This document shows positions 50,596 through 59,478 of a DNA stretch of 64,000 bases, piece by piece (position 1 is the first letter of the stretch; each line of letters opens with the position of its first letter). The notes beneath the pieces are model-generated. The model saw only the letters and a program-made list of their open reading frames with translations. It was not told the DNA's origin and made no database searches. Made by a program: the position numbers and the translations under genes. Source of the stretch: Actinoplanes sp. KI2 (lineage in GTDB: Bacteria > Actinomycetota > Actinomycetes > Mycobacteriales > Micromonosporaceae); NCBI RefSeq assembly GCF_025630775.1, contig NZ_JAOSZE010000012.1:148143-212142 (forward strand). Direction: 5' to 3'.

Positions 50596-53373
50596 TCAGG
50601 CCGGGGTGGTGACTTCGGACACCTGCAGGCGGGACGAGAGCTGCGTCCGCGACCGTACGCCGAGCTTGCGGTACACCCGGGTGAGCGTCGCCTCGACGGT
50701 CTTCACGCTGAGGTAGAGCTGGGTGGCGATCTCGCGGTTGCTGGCGCCGTCCCGGACCAGGCCGGCGATCCGCAGCTCGGTCGAGGTCAGCCCCAGGTCG
50801 GCCGGCGGCACCAGGCCCGGCGCCGCGTTGCCCTCGGTGCGGGCGAGGGCCCGCTCGGTCTGCTCGGCCCAGGGCTTCGCGTCGGCGGCCAGGAAGATGG
50901 CCAGCGCCGCGCCGATCGCCATCCGGGCCGCGGCGTACCGGCGCCGGCGACGCTCGGCGCCACCCTGGACGAGCAGCGCGTACGCCTGTTCCAGCGGCTG
51001 ATGAAGCTGTTCGAAGTGCAGGGCCGCGGCGGCCGACAGCACCACCGCCGAGTCGGCCTGGCCGCTCTCCGAGAGCACCACGGCGGTGGCCCGGTCGAGG
51101 TAGCCGACCGTGCCGGGCGTGTTGCCCAGCCGGTGCGCGGCGGCCCGGGCCCCGGCCAGCGTGGCCGCCGCCTCGGCGTGCTCGCCCAGCGCGGCCAGCC
51201 CACCGGCCAGATCGCCGTGCCAGCGCACGATCATCGGGTCGGCCCCGCCGGACTCGGCCTCCAGGTCGCGCAGCCGGCGCAGCGCCGCCACCCCGGCCCG
51301 GGCGTCCCCGGCGCGCAGCTCGGCCTGGCCCAGCGCGTGCAGGTTCCGTCGCAGGTAGAGGCTGTCGCCCTCCTGTTCGGACGCGCGCACCCCGCGGCGG
51401 GCGAAACCGGCGGCCGCGGCCAGGCTGCCCCCGGCCAGCTCGGCCACCGCGGCGGTGTACCAGGTCGGTCCGGGGCTCAGCCCGGCGTGCTGGGCGGCCT
51501 CCACGGCGCGGTGCGCGTACTGCAGGGCGTCCCGGCAGCGGCCGGCCCGGGTGGCCACCTCGGACAGGCTGCGCAACACCTCGACCCGGGCCTCGCCGAT
51601 CCGGTCGTGCTCGGCGACCACGAGCAGCTTGAGCAGCTCGCCGCGGGCCTCGTCGAGCCGGTCGTCCACCATCGCGAACCGGGCCGCCATGTACCGCGGG
51701 CCGTAGTGCAGCCAGTCCGGCGCCGGGGTGGCCGGCAGGTCGAGCGCCTGGGCCAGGGTGTCCGCCCAGCGGGCCTCGCCGCGCAGCCGCTGCACCTGGG
51801 CGATCAGGCTGAGCCCCATCGCCTCGGTGGTCGGGTCGCCGGCCCGGCGGGCGGCCTCGACCGTGCGGCCGGCCTCGGTGGCGGCCCGGTCCGGGTCGCC
51901 GGTCAGGAATGCCGCCCAGGTCAGCCGCAGCCGCACCGGGGCGAGCAGGGCCGGGTCGTCGCCGGCCTCGGCCAGCGCCGCGGCGAACGTCTCCCCCATC
52001 TCGGCCAGGCCCTGCCCGGCGAGGTCGATCAGCACGAGCCGGGCACGGACCCGGTGCGCGGCCGGCGCGTCGGCGGCGATCACCGCCTCGGCGGCCCGGC
52101 CGGCCAGCGCGGAGGCGCCGCCGGTGAGCGCGGCCCGGGCGGCCGCGACCAGCCAGTCGAGCCGCTGGTCGGCCAGGGTGTGCGGGCAGCGGTCGGCGGC
52201 CAGCAGGTAGAGCTCGGCCGCGGCCCGCCCGGCGCCCCGCTCGGCCCGGCGGTCGGCCGCGGCGGCCAGCGACCTCGCCACCGCGGCGTCCGGCCGGCCG
52301 GTGCGCAGGGCCCGGTGCCGCAGCGCCTCGGTGGGGTCGACCGCACCGGCCGCGAGCGCGGCGTGCGCGGCGTGCCGCTCGGGCGCGGTGGCATCCTCGG
52401 CGAGGACCTGGGCGAGCAGCGGCGGGGTGAACCGGATCGCGTCGCCGTCCACGTCGACCACGCCCTCGGCGGCGGCCAGCCGCAGCTCGCGGACGGCGTC
52501 GTCGCGCCCGGCCCGCAGCAGCACGGTCGTGGTGGGCTCGGTGGCGAGCGCGGCGACCAGCAGCGTGGTGAGCACCCCCGGGTGCAGCGGGCGCAGCCGA
52601 TCGCGCAGCAGCTCGCGGGCCGCCTCGGGGATCTGCGCGGGCCGCCAGGCCGGGCCGGGCGCGACCGCGCCGCCCAGCTCCAGGGCGAGGAACGGGTTGC
52701 CGGCGCTGGCCTCGTGCATCCGGCTGGCGGTGCGGCAGGGCAGGCCGCGGGCCTCGAGCAGGGCGGTCAGGTCGTCGGCGTCCAGCGGCGGCACGGCCAG
52801 CTCCAGCACCGGGGCCGGGCAGAGCCGGGCCGCGCGGCGCTTGCCGGCCGGGTCGGGGCGGCGCTGGGCGGCGATCACCCGGACCCGCTGGCCGGGCCGG
52901 CGGCGCATGGCGAACCCGATCAGCTCGGCCGACTCGGCGTCCAGCCACTGCGCGTCGTCCAGCACGAGCAGCACCGCCCGGCGGCGTGCGCAGTGCGCCA
53001 GCAGCAGCGGCAGGACGAGCCGGCGGGCCAGCGCCGGGGTGCCGCCGCGCGGGGGCAGGCCCTGCCGCAGGGCGGCCAGCGCGGCACGCTGGGCGGGCGG
53101 CAGGGCCTGGCCGGCGTCCTCCGGCAGCTGCGACACGAGGTCCGCGATTCCCGCGTACGGCAGGGACCGCTCGGTCCGCACCGGCCGCAACCGGAGCACC
53201 AGCTCGCCGCGGACGGCCGCGGCGGCCGCGACCGCGTCGAGGATCGCCGTCTTGCCGATGCCCGCCGGGCCGTGCAGGGCCACGCCGCCGCCCGCCGCCA
53301 GCCGCGCATCGACCGCCGCCAGGAGCGTGCCGCGGCCACGCAGGGCGGTCGCGTCGGCCTGCACGCGAGTCAC
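50596..53373 (-). CDS. LAL-type LuxR regulator (ATPase plus LuxR HTH)
   Basis: A 925-residue large ATP-binding LuxR regulator. Walker A G-P-A-G-I-G-K-T is at residues 35-42 and Walker B is V-L-L-V-L-D-D-A near 150. The middle (about 300-830) is Ala/Leu/Arg-rich and helical, compatible with TPR-like repeats. The C terminus (about 855-915) is a LuxR helix-turn-helix: L-T-S-T-E-L-R-I-A-G-L-V, then S-N-R-E-I-A-T-Q-L-Y-L-S-V-K-T-V-E-A-T-L. MalT-like regulators of this class switch on secondary-metabolite or sugar genes in actinomycetes. No biosynthetic cluster is nearby; the GH120 gene, 112 bases upstream on the same strand, is a possible target. GTG 53373 is the start. Confidence 0.93.
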   Translation of the reverse strand: MTRVQADATALRGRGTLLAAVDARLAAGGGVALHGPAGIGKTAILDAVAAAAAVRGELVLRLRPVRTERSLPYAGIADLVSQLPEDAGQALPPAQRAALAALRQGLPPRGGTPALARRLVLPLLLAHCARRRAVLLVLDDAQWLDAESAELIGFAMRRRPGQRVRVIAAQRRPDPAGKRRAARLCPAPVLELAVPPLDADDLTALLEARGLPCRTASRMHEASAGNPFLALELGGAVAPGPAWRPAQIPEAARELLRDRLRPLHPGVLTTLLVAALATEPTTTVLLRAGRDDAVRELRLAAAEGVVDVDGDAIRFTPPLLAQVLAEDATAPERHAAHAALAAGAVDPTEALRHRALRTGRPDAAVARSLAAAADRRAERGAGRAAAELYLLAADRCPHTLADQRLDWLVAAARAALTGGASALAGRAAEAVIAADAPAAHRVRARLVLIDLAGQGLAEMGETFAAALAEAGDDPALLAPVRLRLTWAAFLTGDPDRAATEAGRTVEAARRAGDPTTEAMGLSLIAQVQRLRGEARWADTLAQALDLPATPAPDWLHYGPRYMAARFAMVDDRLDEARGELLKLLVVAEHDRIGEARVEVLRSLSEVATRAGRCRDALQYAHRAVEAAQHAGLSPGPTWYTAAVAELAGGSLAAAAGFARRGVRASEQEGDSLYLRRNLHALGQAELRAGDARAGVAALRRLRDLEAESGGADPMIVRWHGDLAGGLAALGEHAEAAATLAGARAAAHRLGNTPGTVGYLDRATAVVLSESGQADSAVVLSAAAALHFEQLHQPLEQAYALLVQGGAERRRRRYAAARMAIGAALAIFLAADAKPWAEQTERALARTEGNAAPGLVPPADLGLTSTELRIAGLVRDGASNREIATQLYLSVKTVEATLTRVYRKLGVRSRTQLSSRLQVSEVTTPA

Positions 53374-53429
53374 CCCCTAGGTCCGAGCTGGCTTCAGCCT
53401 AGAAAGACGCGCGACTGTCATCAATGGGT

Positions 53430-53439
53430 TCACATGTGA
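53430..53439. promoter_or_regulatory. Palindrome TCACATGTGA upstream of LAL gene
   Basis: A perfect 10-base palindrome lies 57-66 bases upstream of the LAL regulator start, in the 112-base gap after the GH120 gene. It has the symmetry of a dimer-binding site; no protein can be named. Confidence 0.35.
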
Positions 53440-53485
53440 CAACGTATTGACGGAGATCTTGCTCACCCGGCCTGGACAGCGGGTG

Positions 53486-55450
53486 TCACCAGACGCGGGT
53501 GCGGGCCGGCCCGGCGGTGAGGGCGGCGACCGGGCCCGCCGCGTACGGTGTGCCCTCGGTCTTGATCTCGCCGGTCAGGTCCCGGTCCAGCACCGCAGGG
53601 CTGCCGTCCGGCTCCTCGAAGTCGGCGTCGGCGAACCGGACCCGGGGCAGGTCGCGGCCGGTGAGCAGGCCGACCCGGCACTCGGCGAAGCCGGCCGGCA
53701 GATCGGTCTCCAGGTAAACCGCGTCGCCGTCGGCGACCACGGCCACCCGGCCGCCGTCCAGGACGACCGGGTCCCGCTCGCCGGCGTACGGGCGGGCGCC
53801 GGCCGCGAAGACGTTGCCGCGGGCATAGACCGGCTGCTGGACGTCGAGGAACTTGTTGTGGTCGCCCGGGCCCTTGGCCTCGACCCGCTCCAGGTACTCC
53901 GCGAAGGACGCCGGGAAGCCGTCGTACCCCACCAGCCCGTGGTGCGGCTCCGCCTTGCCGTCGCCGCCGTGCCCGTACGCCTGGGCGACGTCCCCGCCCA
54001 GGAAGAGGTTGCCGATCCAGCGGTCGTCGCCGCCCCAGATCACCGCGTAGCCGGCGACCTGGGTGCTGTGCGGCCGGTGGTACGGCGTGGCCCGGTCCGG
54101 CACCGCCTCGAGCCGGACCGTGCCGGCGAACAGGTTGTTGACGAACGCGCCACCCTGGCTGAACGACTCGAACGACGCCTTGGACCCGAACAGGTTGTGG
54201 TCGGCCAGGTAGGGGCCGTGGCTGACCTCGACGAACAGGTCGCGGCTGTTGTGGTGGTAGACGTTGCGGGAGATCCGGGTGCCCTGGGTCTGCCAGTCCA
54301 GCCAGGTGCCGAGCGTGCAGTCGTGGATGTGGTTGTGCCGGATCACCACGTCGATCGCCGCGTGCAGCTTGATGCCGCCGATCTCGTACCCGTAGAACTC
54401 GTACTTGGTGGCGATGTTGTAGATGTGGTTGTCCTCGATCGTGGAGAACACGCAGCCGAGGTGGCCGACGATGCCGTTCTGCCCGCAGTCGTGGATGGTG
54501 TTGCGGCGGATGACGTGCGAGCCGATGTGCTCCTTGTCCCAGCCAAGCTGCCGGGCAATGAAAACGGATTCCAGCTGGTATTGGTAGCCGGGCTTGTCGC
54601 CGCGGGTGGCGGCGTAGTTGTGGCCGGTCGACGCCTCCTTGCCGATCGAGATCGCCGAGCACTTCGCGTCGTGGATGTCGTTGTCCTCGATGACCCAGCC
54701 CTTGGCCCAGTTGGGGCCGATCAGGCCGGGCTGGTCGGCCGTCGGCGGGGTCCACGGCGAGGCGGCCTGGCACAGCTCGAATCCCCGGACGGTGATGTAG
54801 TCCAGGTGATGATCTTCCGGATAGAAGACCGATCGCCGTACGTTGATCTCCACGAGCGAGGCGTTCGGGTCGGCGTCCTGGAAGTTCGCCCAGATCGTCG
54901 TCGCCGCGACGCCCACCTCGGCGTACCAGACGTATCCGGTCTGGGCGACATTTGCCACCGGCACCGGCACGGCGGTCCAGTCATCGACGACCTCGGTCCG
55001 CGTCCGCGCGGCGGCCACGGCGTCCCGCGAGCCGACCTCGTAGAAGCTCAGCCCGTCGAGGTAGACATCGCCCAGGTGCTTGCGCTCGTCGGTCCGGTAG
55101 ACGATCCAGTCGCCGCCGATCTCGACCGCGAACGGGTTGAAGTCGCCGAACAGCGAGTTCGGCACGACGGCCGTCCACACGCCGCCGCCCTCGGACTCCC
55201 AGCCGGTGACCCGCTCCGAGCCCTTGATCACCACGCGTTCGCCGTCGGCGGCCCGGTACGTGATCCGGCGGGTGTCGCTGAGCCCGCCGTGCCGCGGTTT
55301 CACCCATTCCCGGTACTCGCCGGCGTGCACGACCACGGTGTCGCCCGCCTGGGCGAGGGCCGCGGCCCGGTTGATCGTGCGGAACGGGCGCTCGGCCGAG
55401 CCGTCCGCGTCGTCGGAGCCGGTCGTCGCCACGTGGAGGACGGATGCCAT
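53486..55450 (-). CDS. GH120 beta-xylosidase (right-handed beta-helix)
   Basis: A 654-residue enzyme that follows the Thermoanaerobacterium GH120 beta-xylosidase XylC along its full length. The opening H-V-A-T-T-G-S-D, Y-R-E-W-V-K-P, G-P-N-W-A-K-G-W-V-I-E-D-N and A-K-C-S-A-I-S-I-G-K-E-A blocks are strongly conserved. Asp385 in T-W-L-D-W-Q and Glu408 in F-V-E-V-S-H-G-P correspond to the XylC nucleophile (Asp382) and acid/base (Glu405), with the same 23-residue spacing. There is no signal peptide, so it acts in the cytoplasm on imported xylo-oligosaccharides. It stands alone, without an adjacent transporter. Long inverted arms lie upstream of its start. Confidence 0.93.
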   Translation of the reverse strand: MASVLHVATTGSDDADGSAERPFRTINRAAALAQAGDTVVVHAGEYREWVKPRHGGLSDTRRITYRAADGERVVIKGSERVTGWESEGGGVWTAVVPNSLFGDFNPFAVEIGGDWIVYRTDERKHLGDVYLDGLSFYEVGSRDAVAAARTRTEVVDDWTAVPVPVANVAQTGYVWYAEVGVAATTIWANFQDADPNASLVEINVRRSVFYPEDHHLDYITVRGFELCQAASPWTPPTADQPGLIGPNWAKGWVIEDNDIHDAKCSAISIGKEASTGHNYAATRGDKPGYQYQLESVFIARQLGWDKEHIGSHVIRRNTIHDCGQNGIVGHLGCVFSTIEDNHIYNIATKYEFYGYEIGGIKLHAAIDVVIRHNHIHDCTLGTWLDWQTQGTRISRNVYHHNSRDLFVEVSHGPYLADHNLFGSKASFESFSQGGAFVNNLFAGTVRLEAVPDRATPYHRPHSTQVAGYAVIWGGDDRWIGNLFLGGDVAQAYGHGGDGKAEPHHGLVGYDGFPASFAEYLERVEAKGPGDHNKFLDVQQPVYARGNVFAAGARPYAGERDPVVLDGGRVAVVADGDAVYLETDLPAGFAECRVGLLTGRDLPRVRFADADFEEPDGSPAVLDRDLTGEIKTEGTPYAAGPVAALTAGPARTRVW

Positions 55451-55467
55451 GTCGAGGTGCCTTCCTG

Positions 55468-55573
55468 GAAGTTTCGACGCTGCACCGCGGGATTTTTCGT
55501 GTTAGAACAACACAGAATGCGGCCTCGGCCAAGCTAATCTTGCGAAACTTGTGCCGTCAAGCGTCGAAACTTC
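55468..55573. promoter_or_regulatory. Widely spaced 14-bp inverted repeat upstream of GH120
   Basis: Arm 55468-55481 (GAAGTTTCGACGCT) is the exact reverse complement of arm 55560-55573, with 78 bases between them. A third partial copy, GCGAAACTT, is at about 55552-55560. The arms flank the presumed promoter and could be two operator sites for a looping repressor of the LacI type. The region 55451-55588 holds no gene. Confidence 0.55.
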
Positions 55574-55588
55574 TCGGCGTGGGTCACC

Positions 55589-56197
55589 TCACTTGGGCTG
55601 GGCGGTCACCGAGGTCGCGGTGACCGTGCCGTCGGCGCCCGTGCTGCCCTGCACGGTGACCGACTGGCCGGCCTTCACGTCGGAGACCTTGCCCTTCTTG
55701 GCCGTCGACACGGTGGTCCTGCCGTCGGTCTTGACCGTCACCACGTTGCCGTCCGCGGTCTGGACGTAGATGGTGCCGCCGTCGACCAGTTTGACGGTGC
55801 CGGCGGTGCCGGCGGCGGCGGTGGCGCCGCCGCCCGGCGCGCCCTGGCCGGTGCCGGTGGTGCCCTGGCCGGTGCCGGCGCCCGGGAAGTTGCCGCCGCC
55901 GGGGAGGTTGCCGGCGCCGGGGAAGCCGTTCGTGCCGCCGTACCGCCCGGAGCCGCCGCCCGGGAACGCCGAGGTACCGGAGCCGGAGCTGGTGCCCCAC
56001 TGCTTCTGCACCTGCAGGCCGCCGACGAAGCCGCCGACCAGCAGCACGATCGCGGCCAGCACGATGGTCGTGTTGTTCCACCACTTCCTGGGCGCGGCCT
56101 TGGCCAGTTCCTGCGCGAGGCTGTCGTCGCGGTTCAGGTCGTCGTCGTCGGCCGGGACCACGTTCAGGATGGCGGTGTCGTCATTCATGGGTGTCAC
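55589..56197 (-). CDS. Membrane-anchored DUF5666-like protein with FPGGG-rich spacer
   Basis: A 202-residue protein: acidic cytoplasmic N terminus (1-40), a membrane helix (about 43-62, N-T-T-I-V-L-A-A-I-V-L-L-V), a Gly/Pro/Phe-rich extracytoplasmic spacer (about 70-130, with F-P-G-G-G, G-F-P-G-A-G and N-F-P-G-A-G), and a C-terminal beta domain (V-D-G-G-T-I-Y-V-Q-T, G-N-V-V-T-V-K-T-D, G-Q-S-V-T-V-Q-G) of the OB-like/DUF5666 type. Stop and start of the permease and this gene are coupled: the GAGG ribosome-binding site overlaps the permease TGA. GTG 56197 is preferred over ATG 56188. It is the last gene of the ABC operon and probably an envelope accessory of the exporter. Confidence 0.8.
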   Translation of the reverse strand: MTPMNDDTAILNVVPADDDDLNRDDSLAQELAKAAPRKWWNNTTIVLAAIVLLVGGFVGGLQVQKQWGTSSGSGTSAFPGGGSGRYGGTNGFPGAGNLPGGGNFPGAGTGQGTTGTGQGAPGGGATAAAGTAGTVKLVDGGTIYVQTADGNVVTVKTDGRTTVSTAKKGKVSDVKAGQSVTVQGSTGADGTVTATSVTAQPK

Positions 56198-56205
56198 AGC
56201 GGTCC

Positions 56206-57410
56206 TCACTCGTAGCGCAGTGCGTCGATGGGACGCAGCCGGGCGGCGCGGCCGGCGGGCAGGCCGCCGAAGAACAGTCCGATGGCGATGGACACGCCCA
56301 GGGCGAGCCCGATGGAGCTGGGGACGATCACCGGTTTGACCCCGACGATCTCGAAGCCGCTGCCGATCAGCGCGGCCGCGACGCCCAGGACACCGCCGAT
56401 CACGCTGAGCAGGGTCGCCTCGATCAGGAACTGGTTCAGGATCACCCGCCGGGGTGCGCCGAGCGCCTTACGGATGCCGATCTCCCGGGTCCGTTCGGTC
56501 ACCGTGACCAGCATGATGTTGGTGATGCCGATCCCGCCGACCAGCAGGCTGATCGCGGCGACCGCGCCGAGCAGGGTGGTGAACGTGTCGGCGGTCTCGG
56601 TCTGCGTCTGCAGCAGCTGGGAGGCGTTCTGGATCCGGTACGGCGAGCTCGAGCTGCTGCTGCTGGACTGGCTCGCGGTCAGCCGCTGATCGAGGATGGC
56701 GGACACCTCGGACTGCACGGCATCGACCTGGTCGGAGTCCTTGGCCTCGACCAGGATCGAGGTGAGCGCGCCGTAGCCGGTCAGCACCTGCTGGACCGCG
56801 CTCAACGGCGCGACCGCAGTGTCGTTGGCGTCCTGGAAGCCGGTGGAGCTCTTCTGCTCGAGCACGCCGACCACGGTGAACAACGCGCCGCCGACGGTGA
56901 CCTGCTTGCCGATCGGGTCGACGCCGGGGAACAGCTCCTCGACCACCGTCTGGCCGAGCACCACGACCCGCCGGCCCTGCGCCTGATCGTCGGCGGTGAA
57001 CCCGGAGCCGCTGCCGATCGGCGTGTTCGACGCGGTGAACCAGCCCGGGGTGGTACCGACGAACGAGTTGACACTGTGGTCGGTGCCCTCGTAGGTGACC
57101 GTCGCCGACGAGCTGACCACCGGCGACACCGACCTCACGTCGGGAGCCATCACCGGGTCGTCGAGGGCGTCGGCGATCGTGGTGGTCAGCGCCGTGTTGC
57201 TGGACCCGCCCCGGTTGGTGCTCATCACCGTCACCGTGTTGGTGCCCAGCGCCTCGATCCGGTCGCTGACCGCCTTGGCCGAGCCGTTGCCGACCGCGAC
57301 CAGCAGGATCACCGAGGCCACCCCGATCAGGATGCCCAGCATGGTCAGGGCCGACCGCAGCTTGTTGGCCGACAGCCCGCGCAACGCGAACCGAACAACT
57401 TCCCGGAAAC

Positions 57411-57414
<4 letters not shown>
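56206..57414 (-). CDS. MacB/FtsX-type ABC transporter permease
   Basis: A 402-residue permease with the four-helix MacB topology: helix 1 (about 20-42), a large extracytoplasmic MacB_PCD domain to about 270, then three C-terminal helices with the G-I-G-I-T-N-I-M-L-V-T-V-T-E-R-T-R-E-I-G-I-R-K-A-L-G-A coupling segment. The N-terminal L-S-A-N-K-L-R-S-A-L-T-M-L-G-I-L-I-G-V-A is typical. A Ser-run of about eight lies in the extracytoplasmic domain. It overlaps the ATPase gene by four bases (ATGA). With the adjoining membrane-fusion protein it forms a MacAB-like mechanotransmission exporter; the substrate is unknown. Confidence 0.93.
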
Positions 57415-58144
<730 letters not shown>

Positions 58145-58148
<4 letters not shown>

Positions 58149-59413
58149 CGCCCGCCGCCGGTGCCACGGTTGGTGCCGCCGGTGCCACGGTTGCCGCCGC
58201 CGGAGAAGTTGCCGCCGCCCGGGAAGGCGCCCCCGCCCGGGAAGGCGCCGCCGCCCGGGAACCCGTTGGTCCCGCTGGTGCTGCTCGTGCTGGTCTTGAG
58301 CACGACCTGCTGACCGACCTGGACGCCCGACTTGATCTGGGTGGCCTGGTCGCCCTCGAGCCCGATCTCGACCTGGGTGACCTGCTGCACCCCGTTGTCC
58401 AGCACGGTGACCGTGTGCCGGTTGCCGACCGTGGTGACCGCCGCCGAGTTCACGTAGATCGCGTCCTCGACACTGCCGGTGGTGACCGAGACCGAGACGG
58501 TCTGGCCGACCTTGGCGCCGGTCGGGATCTTGTCGACGCTGACCGTCACGCCGTACGTCACCACGTTGTTGGAGGTGGTCGCGGACGGGTCGATCGCCGT
58601 GACCCGGCCCGTGGCGGTGGCGCCGGAGAGCGCATTCCAGGTGATCTGGGCGACCTGCTTCTCCTTCAGCTTGGTCGCGTCGGCCTCGGCGAAGTCGGCG
58701 GTGACCTGCAGCTTGCCCAGGTCCTGGATCTCGATGAAGCCGGCGGACGACGAGGAGGACGAGGACGAGCTGGACGAGCCGCCGCCCGAACTGCCGCCGC
58801 CCGAACTGCCGCCGCCCGGGTTGCTGCCGCCGCCCGAGCTGCCGGTGCCGCCGGACGACGACCCGGTGCCCGACGAGGAGCTGCCGATCGTGCCGCCGAC
58901 CGAGGTGACCGTGCCGGCCATCGGCGCCTTGAGCACCGTGCCGTCGACGCCGGCCTGGGCGTCCTCGACCGAGACCTTGGCCGACGCGACCTCGTCCTCG
59001 GCGCTCGACGTGTCCGAGCCGGCGTCCTGGGCGCGGGTGAGAGCGTCGTTCGCGGCGTTCAGGTCGGCCTCGGCGGCGTCCAGGGTGCGCTGCGCGTCGG
59101 CCGGATCGACCTTCGCGAGCACCTGACCCTTCCGCACCACGTCGCCGACCTTGACGTTGACCGCGGTGACCGTGCCGCCGGTCACGAAGCTGGCGCTCGC
59201 CGTGCTCGCGCTCTCGACGGTCCCGTCCGCGGTCACGGTCTTGGTGACCGTGCCCTGCCGGACCGCCACCGCGCGGACGGAGGCGTTGGCGGCCTTGGGC
59301 GTGTCCGGTCCGGACAGGGTCTCGTACGCCCAGAAGGCGCCGGCGGCGGCGACGACAACGAGGGCGGCGTTGACCGCCACCGCAGGATGTCGCAGATTGA
59401 GGCGGGCTGGCAT
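58145..59413 (-). CDS. Membrane-fusion (HlyD/MacA-like) protein 1
   Basis: A 422-residue periplasmic adaptor-type protein. A signal anchor (about 12-33) is followed by a lipoyl half (V-T-A-D-G-T-V-E-S-A-S), V-K-V-G-D-V-V-R-K-G-Q-V-L-A-K-V-D, a short helical hairpin with Asp/Ala-rich sequence, and the second lipoyl half L-K-A-P-M-A-G-T-V-T-S-V. A Ser/Gly tract of about 55 residues interrupts the second lipoyl/barrel junction. The barrel (about 250-380) ends in a tail with three F-P-G-G-G copies. It heads the ABC operon and should couple MacB-like permease to the wall. A direct-repeat box lies 46-63 bases upstream. ATG 59413 is chosen from the anchor position. Confidence 0.9.
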
Positions 59414-59458
59414 GCCGGACACTGTGACCGGGCGGCCTGGGAGGATCTTCGTCGGAAC

Positions 59459-59476
59459 CTCGGAGCCAGCTCGGAA
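59459..59476 (-). promoter_or_regulatory. Direct-repeat response-regulator box, MFP1 promoter
   Basis: On the coding strand this reads TTCCGAG-CTGG-CTCCGAG: two heptamers at 11-base period, as expected for an OmpR/PhoB-type dimer. It is 46-63 bases upstream of the MFP1 start. The same box occurs at the two promoters near 63.1-63.2 kb. Confidence 0.65.
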
Positions 59477-59478
59477 TC

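Noticed and set aside
50587..53439. A 950-codon open frame on the plus strand opposite the LAL regulator
   Set aside because: Antisense shadow; no motif, Gly/Arg/Gln-biased composition, whereas the minus strand has an ATPase and LuxR HTH.
58745..58870. Ser/Gly tract in MFP1 considered as a sequencing or frameshift artefact
   Set aside because: The frame stays open through it and the barrel domain after it is in frame and complete; a comparable insert is present in MFP2.
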